Below are positions 56,871 through 64,000 of a stretch of 64,000 nucleotides of DNA, piece after piece. The number at the start of each line of letters is the position of its first letter. Position 1 is the first letter of the stretch. The notes beneath the pieces are model-generated. The model did no database searches and was not told the DNA's origin. It worked only from the letters and a program-made list of their open reading frames with translations. Source of the DNA: Lepeophtheirus salmonis (Eukaryota; Arthropoda; Copepoda; Siphonostomatoida; Caligidae); contig NC_052138.2 in NCBI RefSeq assembly GCF_016086655.4, positions 1,116,001 to 1,180,000 on the forward strand. Reading direction: 5' to 3'. The translations under genes and the position numbers were made by a program.

Positions 56871-58442
56871 ACTAAACTTTTACTACAGATTTCCGTGTGT
56901 GAAGAACAATTTGTTTGTTTGTTTGTCTGTCTGTTGGTAACTGAAGGTTTATGGCAAAAGTTACAAATCAATTTTGATCTAACTTTGTACATTTGTGGAC
57001 TATATAAACAACTTCTTGGATTCTCATATTCATTCTCGGCCAGTAATGCGTTTTTCTTGTACTTCTCTTTGTCCGTTCTATTCCTTGATGTGAATAATGA
57101 AGATTTTACAGAATCTCTTTCTATTTATTTTTGGGAATTATGAATCGATTTCTATCTAGAACGTGTTCTCCCTCATTTCTGAACCCAGGTAAAATTTTAA
57201 TGTACATTGTTTTTAATTTCATTTATTACGTCGATATACTCGTGATCTCTTAAAGACTCTTCACGAATATCCTCTACAAATGGATCGAATATTTTATCTA
57301 CACCTTCCGATTGACTCATTCAAATAATTGCAATCTGTATAACTTAATCTCTATGGTAATCAATTTTTTCTCCAAGAATGTCATACACTTTTGGAGATGA
57401 CATAGGTGCCCTTGATAATGCGTATGGGATCTCACTATCTTTTCTTGCTTACATTCTGCCCTAAATGGATACATGGACAATTTAATTTTATACTAGATCA
57501 ATCTTATATTTTAACAATATCTATTGTGTAACTATTTAAAATAGGAATAAGAAGCTGATGATCAGTTATAACAGAATCTATGACACTGCGTAATCGCTCA
57601 TTAAATTCCCAAGCACTCCACTTCGATCATGGCATATCTAGTCTCTGCAATGGACAAAAAACTGAGATCCTCACTATATTAATTTTCATTCCTCTTTATG
57701 CTTTTGACGCAAAAAATATCCTAACCCATTAATTTGGGATGTATCTGTCTCAACACATGTTTCTAATTTACAGATAAAATGGTGCTAACACAGTTGGTGA
57801 AATCAAAATTTATTTAAATTTTTCAATGGATATTGTATGGTTACTTAGTACATATAAGTTCCTGATGATAACAATTCTTTTATAAGTCCCCCCGCTTAGT
57901 TTATCCACGATGAAAACAGACACATTTTATTGACCTATCTTAATACACTCCAAAGATCCTTCCAATTGTTTGGATTAGGAAATTTATTTAATACATTCAG
58001 TTTATTATGACTAACTTCTGTGTCTTCTTTACATAAGTTATATCCACAAAACTTTACTTTTGGTAGAACAATTGTAATTGTGCATGTTTTTGATAGAGTT
58101 CATTAAAAAAAAATTGTAAATTTTTCTCACAGAAATATTTTTGAATGCTGCTTTAAATAACATATTTCAACTTTAAGAAAAAATACTGAGACTGCCTGTT
58201 AAATATGCTTAACAATTAGATAAGAAAGTTTTAGTTCCTAAATCCATGAAAAAAGTTAAAGTAAATTTGGCTTTAGTCTCTCGACAATTAATGGACTTTT
58301 CAATTATTACATATACGCCTAAAAGTCCCGGCTTAATTAAAAAAACAAAAAAAAAGAAACAACACTTTTTTTTGTTGAAAAAGGTCTTTTTAAAATTATT
58401 AATATTGTTTTATGGAGTTGAAACCAAATAACACTTGCGTTG
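56871..58442. other. Noncoding stretch, nothing recognised
   Basis: 56911-56935 has a TTTG/TCTG simple run (TTGTTTGTTTGTCTGTCTG). The frame at 56799-57143 runs through it and has no domain. No other feature was seen. Confidence 0.45.
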
Positions 58443-58757
58443 TATTGTGTCAGTCCATATATTTTTGGTACACTGCATTTCAATCTTAGGACCGGTCATA
58501 TCAGTCCTTGGGACCGGCCCCTAATACTGTCTGTCATTTGGAATCTCAGGACTAGAACAGATAAAAAAAAGTAAAAATAAAACTGATAGACGTCATCAAA
58601 GACTGAATGCAATGATTAGCACTGATATGAAGGACTGAACTGGACGGGACTCCGGTCTTTCATAAGGACTGACATAAAACTACTTAATAGCACCAACAAA
58701 TAGGACTAGAATGGACCCTGGTCCTCGGTACTAAATAAGGATCGACACAATACTACT
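58443..58757. repeat. Fold-back repeat E, complete copy
   Basis: The left tip GTATTGTGTCAGTCC and the right tip, in reverse complement AGTATTGTGTCGATCC, are inverted. The inside holds many GGACCGG, AGTCCTTGG and GGTCCTCGG words on both strands. There is no open frame. Confidence 0.65.
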
Positions 58758-60014
58758 TGGGAGATATGAGAGGTTTAATCTTTTCTCAAATATAAAGTTA
58801 TCCAATGAAATTTCATATAATATGTTTTTGAGGTGTAATGCTTCAAAGTGTAAGTAGTTTTAAACCAATTAACATTTAATATTTTTTATTATTGTTAGAA
58901 TTTAGTTATTTCCTTAGCCCTTGGTTTTATTAATAAAATAAACCATGAAACTAAGCGACTTGCTGTGTAACTAACTAGTTTATGCAAAATAATTTTAAGA
59001 TTATAGGTGCTTTATAGCCAAAATGAGTGGTTAAATTTGTTCACATATTTTTTCTATCACATATGTGAGAACAGTAATGTTTGTATAAATTCGTCATTCT
59101 TCAAATATTAATAGCTGAATTGTTTAGTTACTTATGTAAAAGGATAGTTCCATCATTTATGGGTTTCGTAATATTAATACAACCGATGGTTTAACTAAAT
59201 TTCATCTTATGACAACTGAAGAAACCATATTGGACGACAATTTGAAGCAACATCAAACAATATCTACTACATTTATTAGAACATATTTTATAGATAGTTT
59301 AGTGAAATTAATCAAATCAAATTTAGGCCTATACATATGTAGTTAGTTGGAATTTTGATGGATAACATATCCCTTTGGGAACGCACCGCATAAGCAAAAA
59401 TATTTAGCAAGGTTTATTGATAAAAAGAAACCCAAAAAATATAAAGTGGACTTGTTTTTTTTTTCGAATTGGTAAATCGACTCACCATTTGAGTCAATGA
59501 ATCTAACTTAGTAGATAATTGTTTGAGTTGACAAAACACTCGTGTAAAAAATCATTATTGTATTTATTTGTATACATTTTCAAACAAACTTTACTTCTTT
59601 TTTTTTTTTGCATGATTTGAAGTCATCAATGCATAAATTATTTTTAGGAATGTTTAATATATGGAGGACGCGTATGACATTCATGTTAATTAAAGCAACA
59701 CTGTCTCTAATAAGAATGTGTCCATTTAGTGAGACAATAAATGCAGGCAATTACTTTGATAGGTATTATGCTTATTAGGCCTATATAAACATTGTAAGGT
59801 TAAATTATAGATCGTTTGAGTAATTCTCTCTTGGAGCAATGATACATTTATAGATAGTTATAAAAATCATGTGTACTTTGATAATGTGTAAAAAAAATAA
59901 AAAAAAACAATGGTAATCCTCACAATTTGAAGAATGTTTTGGAAAGAGTAGCAACACTCCGCTGTGAGGAGAGAGGAGGGGGAGAAGGAAATAAAAAAGT
60001 TCCATTGCAAGAAT
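58758..60014. other. Noncoding stretch, nothing recognised
   Basis: AT-rich DNA with poly-T runs near 59456 and 59599. The minus frame at 59805-60035 shows no domain. Confidence 0.45.
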
Positions 60015-60205
60015 TACTCCTATGTCGATCCTCAATTCTACTCCGAGTACAACAAGTACTTATAATTTTAACTCCGCGACAAATCCTCAAGGTTACTGTT
60101 TGTCTTTTATGAACACACACAAATGTTCATTCAAGTTTTGAATATAATTGAATGTAGTTGGAAAGGAAGTTCAATAGTTCAGCAGGAGTTAAATAATAAT
60201 GACAA
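60015..60205 (+). repeat. Dispersed repeat G, best copy
   Basis: TCGATCCTCAATTCTACTCCGAGTACAACAAGTACTTATAATTTTAACTCCGCGACAAATCCTCAAGGTTACT, then CTTTTATGAACACACACAAATG and GCAGGAGTTAAATAAT. It recurs at 5062-5200 and 21415-21500. Confidence 0.6.
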
Positions 60206-60576
60206 CAGCAGAGGAAAAGAAAATTCATTGTTCAGATTGCCAATTCCAAAAATACGGGCGTGCTAAAAAATACACTGAATTTTCCTTACTATTTATGAAG
60301 GTGTAAAAATGAAAGAAATATCTTTGATTGTAAACATTCAAGAATTATATATTGACAACCTACAAGAGATTAATTAATTCTTCTTATTGAATACATTGAA
60401 AGATATTTAGGTGCCAGATGAACTATTAATAGTTTACAGGGATCTCTCTAAACAAGTATCTTGTCCCTCAAAATTACGTTATCTTTTATGACTAAAGGAA
60501 ATCTGTGAAAAGGGTCAAAATTCCATCAACTGTAAATTAAAAAAAAAAAGCCAACTACAGCTTTGGTAATCTATAT
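60206..60576. other. Noncoding spacer, nothing recognised
   Basis: No feature was recognised. Confidence 0.4.
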
Positions 60577-61136
60577 CAGGGATTCTCAAACTTTTTTTTA
60601 CTGATGTACCATTTGTAAATATTTATTTAACCCAAGTACCTCCTTACCAGCAAAAATACCTTTTAGTTTTAGTGAAAAGGGCATCCAAAGAATCATATTT
60701 TGGTAGGGACTTTGTTTTTGTAATTTAAAAAAAAAGAATTACAAAAATAATAAAAATTATTAGCAAAAACAAATCCAAATTAAATTTTCTGATTTTTTTT
60801 TTTTTTAAATTCATATTTATTAACACAAAATTATTATTATTTTTTTTTTTTTTAAAGATCTGCATCTACAACGGTGACAAAAAATTTAATCCATTGCTAT
60901 TCACAGAAAATTAAATTAAATTTCAAATATTAATTTTTTCCCAAAAAATAATTCAAATGTTAAACTTTCTATTAAAACACAAAAATTCCTTAATTGTGGA
61001 GGTGGGGCTACAGCCCCTCCAGCCCACACCTTCCAAACGCCCCTGAACTATGTACCACTTGTAAAATATTCTTTCAAAATCTCACGTACCCCCTGGGGTC
61101 CCTCCAAGTACACATACCCACATTTGAGAACCACTG
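60577..61136. mobile_element. Nonautonomous hAT element hosting a second MITE
   Basis: The left end CAGGGATTCTCAAACTT and the right end, in reverse complement CAGTGGTTCTCAAATGTGGG, are of the CAGTGGTTCTCAAA type used by hAT transposons. It carries the family H MITE (60676-61045) inside. The flanking 8-mers do not match well, so no target duplication is claimed. No transposase is present. Confidence 0.7.
60676..61045 (+). repeat. hAT-type MITE family H, nested copy
   Basis: It starts AAAAGGGCATCCAAAGAATCATATTTTGGTAGGGACTTTG and has AT-rich units inside. It ends GGTGGGGCTACAGCCCCTCC...CCAAACGCCCCTG. The GGGGCT-AC-AGCCCC hairpin at 61004-61017 is shared with the copy at 9760-10383. Confidence 0.65.
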
Positions 61137-61923
61137 TAATAGATCAACCCAACCACCTTACATGAAAAATTTAGACTAATCACCGCTTCATATTACGTAC
61201 ATATTAATGCCTTCAATTAGTATATCAGAATTATTTTAATATATGAGTTTTAAAATAAAACTCCTTCTGGCTGAAAATAATGCCTAATAAATAGATAGAT
61301 AAGATACCAAAAATAATGTTTGAGAGGCATATTCTACGTAGGAGAATCAAACAATACGATGATGCAAATTCGTATATATAATCTTTTATGCAAATGTGTA
61401 TGTAAAATGTATATATATCCCAATAAGAGAACAAAGCCTTATTTATTTTCTCCAACACCTTCAGATTTACTTCTTATCAAATTTGCCAATAATACTTAAT
61501 TAATCTTGCAATTTACTGGCTATAACTTTAACAATTATTACTCAATCACAAACGAGTGTGGCGCTTTGATTTGTACAAATTTGCATGTTTCTAGTTATAT
61601 AGGTATTATATTTAGTCGTGTGACTTCATTAAAATATCTTTAATGCGACACACATCACTAAATTTGTACAAAATGTGACCCAATACGAATGTGAGTATGT
61701 GGGTTATTTTCCAAAGCTGTTATGATTATTCTTTAATACTTGATGCGGGAACATCTGAGTAGAAAGTACATCTGTCAATTAATGATAGAGAGTAACATTG
61801 ATGATTTGTTAGGGAGTAATAATTGTAAGTCCTTGATGTATATATTCTGCAATGCTATCAGACATTTAGAGTCTGCTAATGTATATATTATATTGGTGTA
61901 TCCTTTGTCGAAACATAGTTACA
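61137..61923. other. Noncoding stretch, nothing recognised
   Basis: AT-rich DNA with no gene or repeat boundary. Confidence 0.4.
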
Positions 61924-61925
61924 TA

Positions 61926-62770
61926 CAAGGTTGATCTTATCTAGGGAGTACACTTAATTTAAATTAAAATAAATAGCAAATTTATCCGTCAACTGTCTTC
62001 AAATTCGGGGGATTCCTTATGTAATGTTTCGGCTGAATTAAAAACAAAACAGACGAGAAGGAGTAAAATGGAGAAACAAAGGAGTGAATTTTGAAGGTTC
62101 TCTCAACTGGAATGTGCCCATGGCCATATCAAAGGAGCTCGGGTGCAGCTTCAGTGAGACATTTCTTCAATACAATAAATACATCCGTAACCACGGTCTT
62201 GGGTGCTGTGGCCAGTACGGATGAATATGCCATCCAATTTTTGTGGAGAGGAAGGAATGTCTTGAAACAGATGCTTACATTGAACTTTTGGATAAGAAAG
62301 TGCTCGATCGAGCCAGGGAAAAGTTCATGGACAAATTTGTTTTTCCTCAAGACGGATCTCCGTGCCATCGCACTGTTAAGATACAAGCCTTCCTGAGAGA
62401 ACATTTTTAGATTTTTAGTACCTCAACATGTGGCCGCCTTCTTCTCCAGAAAAAAATCCCTTCGATTACTCTATCTAACCACGTCTTTAGGAGAGGGTGT
62501 GTACTATTTTCAATGGAGTGTCCAGTCTCTAAAGGCTTCAATTAAGAAGGAATGGACCAAGCTCGAGTCTTACTACATATTCAAGGCCTGCAAGGAATTT
62601 AGGCCACATAGTGAAGCAGTTATTAGAGCTGAGGGCTCACATATTGAATAAAAGTTGTGCCGAGGACTATTTACAGATGATTTTGTTCAGTAAATATCCT
62701 CACGAAACCTCTTGTTTAAATTGCAAAATAGAAAATTATAAATGTGTACCCCTAGATAAGACCAACCCTC
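61926..62770 (+). mobile_element. Tc1/mariner element, internally deleted, TA-flanked
   Basis: The left end CAAGGTTGATCTTATCTAGG and the right end, in reverse complement GAGGGTTGGTCTTATCTAGG, lie between TA at 61924-61925 and 62771-62772. Inside, in broken frames, are PMAISKELGCSFSE (helix-turn-helix), IFVERKECLETDAYIELLDK, DKFVFPQDGSPCHRTVKIQA (second catalytic Asp) and NMWPPSSPEKNPFDYS (third catalytic position, SPE), followed by KSSIKKEW-like sequence and ELRAHILN. The first catalytic Asp (SDEK) region has been deleted. The same lineage is present at 19065-19340. Confidence 0.85.
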
Positions 62771-62772
62771 TA

Positions 62773-63845
62773 TAGTGTTGTGTTGGTCCTTAAAAGGGTA
62801 AAATGGATCCCTTGTGACGTCATTGAGGAGGTTTTCTTTCGTTTTTAGTTATTACCTTATATAACCTTAGAGTACGACAAAGAAATTTTAGGCATCTTTA
62901 AAATTAATTTTTTTGGGCTAATTAAGGTTTTTCAGACAAAAAGTCACAGTCGACCAGGTTTGGACCTGCAGAAAAGACAGATTTATGGCAATATCACCTG
63001 AGGAAGTCCAAAGCACCTTCAGGACAAAACATCTGTCGCAAACAATGTGCTTGGGAGTCGTGGTCTCTGATGGGAAGAAAATTGATCTTTTCTTCTTCAA
63101 GCCCATTGAGAAATTCGAGGCTGAGATCCACTATAAGGTCCTGAAGTGGAAAATCTTGCCCTGGCTGAAGGCTAACTATCCTTAGAACAAGTATATGTGG
63201 ACTTAAGACCTTGCCCCCATCCATACGGCCTTGGAGACACATAACTTCTGCAAGGAACACGTTGCTGACTTCTGGGACAATATCTTCTGGCCCTCGTCCA
63301 GTTCTGTCTCAATCCCCTCGACTTTAAGTGTGTGGAGTGTCTTACAGAGCAAGGTTGGGAAGGCCTCACTCAGAAATGTGAAATTGATCAAGGCCAGCAT
63401 CATGAAGCAATGGGCCAACATGCCCACCGATTATATTGTTACAACCTATGCCAAGTTCTGACCTCGTGATCGTGCAGCGATAGAGGCTGGAGGTGGCCAT
63501 ATTGAACACTTCTTGCCTAGATTTATTGCTAACAGTTTGTTCAATAACATTTTTCATTATTCTTTTCTAATACAAAGTTATGATGGTTTTGATTTTGCTT
63601 CTTGATGTCAGAAAATTTCCCTGTCGCAGTCTGTAAGTTAAAAAAATAGTTCCTAATGTATTGTATTACAATGAAAAGAGCAATAGAACGATCTTAATTC
63701 ATATCTCATATATCGTATTTGGCTCTATAAACAATCGATAATTTGATGTAAAAAGTCGAAAGATTGAGAAATATAGAGATGTCTCATATAGGACACGTCC
63801 GGAAACTGGACTGGACCGAATAAAATAGAACTGACTCAACATTAT
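62773..63845. repeat. Possible fold-back repeat E element carrying a mariner relic
   Basis: 62773-62840 starts TAGTGTTGTGTTGGTCCTTAAAAGGG. 63785-63845 ends GGACTGGACCGAATAAAATAGAACTGACTCAACATT. In reverse complement the latter starts AATGTTGAGTCAGTTC, similar to the left tip. The mariner relic at 62940-63560 lies between them, suggesting insertion into, or capture by, an E element. Confidence 0.4.
62940..63560 (+). pseudogene. Tc1/mariner transposase, C-terminal half
   Basis: The first open part (62985-63185) reads TKHLSQTMCLGVVVSDGKKI, then IHYKVLKWKILPWLKANYP, matching tKhp..vM.lGvv.SDGkk and Y...L...vlPWlkanyP. After stops the order continues with a remnant of q.DgAP.H (DLAPIHTA-like), then EHVADFWDNIFWPSSSS, LSVWSVLQSKVGKASLRNVK and IKASIMKQWANMP. 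Some Asp positions are lost (WPSSSSVSIPS for WPpsSPDlNPLD). No N-terminal DNA-binding domain or terminal repeat was found. Confidence 0.75.
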
Positions 63846-64000
63846 TAACATACATAAATATAATTAGGGATGATATTATTCTCTATATTGCAGTAAGTTG
63901 TAATCCTGCACCTGTGGGAATGTCATACAAATTATGGTCATTCTGAGAGACGTCATATTTGCTGACTGAGCTAGATTAAATAAAAATAATAATATCCAAC
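63846..64000. other. Noncoding end of window
   Basis: AT-rich DNA with no feature recognised. Confidence 0.4.

Noticed and set aside
56799..57143. 114-codon plus frame
   Set aside because: It starts inside a MITE fragment and crosses a TTTG/TCTG simple repeat, giving low-complexity protein.
60841..60855. Homopolymer runs, here and at many other sites, as possible poly-A tails of retrogenes
   Set aside because: The runs occur inside MITE bodies or random AT-rich DNA and no intronless gene copy precedes them.
1..64000. CRISPR arrays, bacterial operons, riboswitches
   Set aside because: The window is eukaryotic in every respect seen (spliced gene, animal transposons), and no regularly spaced short repeats were found.

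Overview
The window reads as arthropod nuclear DNA. It is AT-rich and intron-bearing, has no operons and is packed with decayed transposons. The mix of many Tc1/mariner lineages, nonautonomous hAT, Helitron-like, piggyBac-like and THAP elements beside an animal haem peroxidase suits a copepod such as the salmon louse. That organism call is inference from gene and repeat style, not a database match.

Only one intact protein-coding gene is supported: a secreted animal haem peroxidase on the minus strand, complement(join(47749..49256,49329..49645,49749..49906)). Three exons with consensus GT/AG borders give exactly 660 codons, a signal peptide and all main haem-site motifs. A broken fragment of a close paralogue lies about 11 kb away on the plus strand (36633-37010). 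Two further short stretches (1-127 and 6785-6974, both minus) look like related exons of an unrecognised protein family: they share protein sequence and have splice acceptors in the same phase.

The rest is mostly mobile-element debris. 1-7 kb holds a LINE tail, a Tc1/mariner remnant and Helitron-like ends. 7.7-12.4 kb holds hAT-type MITEs, a LINE reverse-transcriptase scrap and a mariner inserted into a MITE. 12.4-23.4 kb holds Helitron-like repeats, a hAT element with a perfect 8-bp target duplication, several Tc1/mariner deletion derivatives and a long-arm inverted-repeat element. 26.9-33.4 kb holds a LINE and two degenerate mariner-type transposase genes. 34.6-37 kb holds a MITE and the peroxidase fragment. 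42.5-46.1 kb holds an apparently interrupted LINE RNase H region and a piggyBac transposase tail. 50.4-56.2 kb holds a LINE, a GGTCC-rich fold-back element and, probably nested in it, a 2.07-kb THAP-domain transposon with terminal repeats and target duplication. 56.7-63.9 kb holds nested hAT MITEs and two more Tc1/mariner remnants.

I saw no rRNA gene, no convincing tRNA and no CRISPR array. The most notable items are the decayed THAP transposon with intact ends, the peroxidase lacking the usual haem-ester glutamate together with its relic paralogue, and the paired orphan exons.
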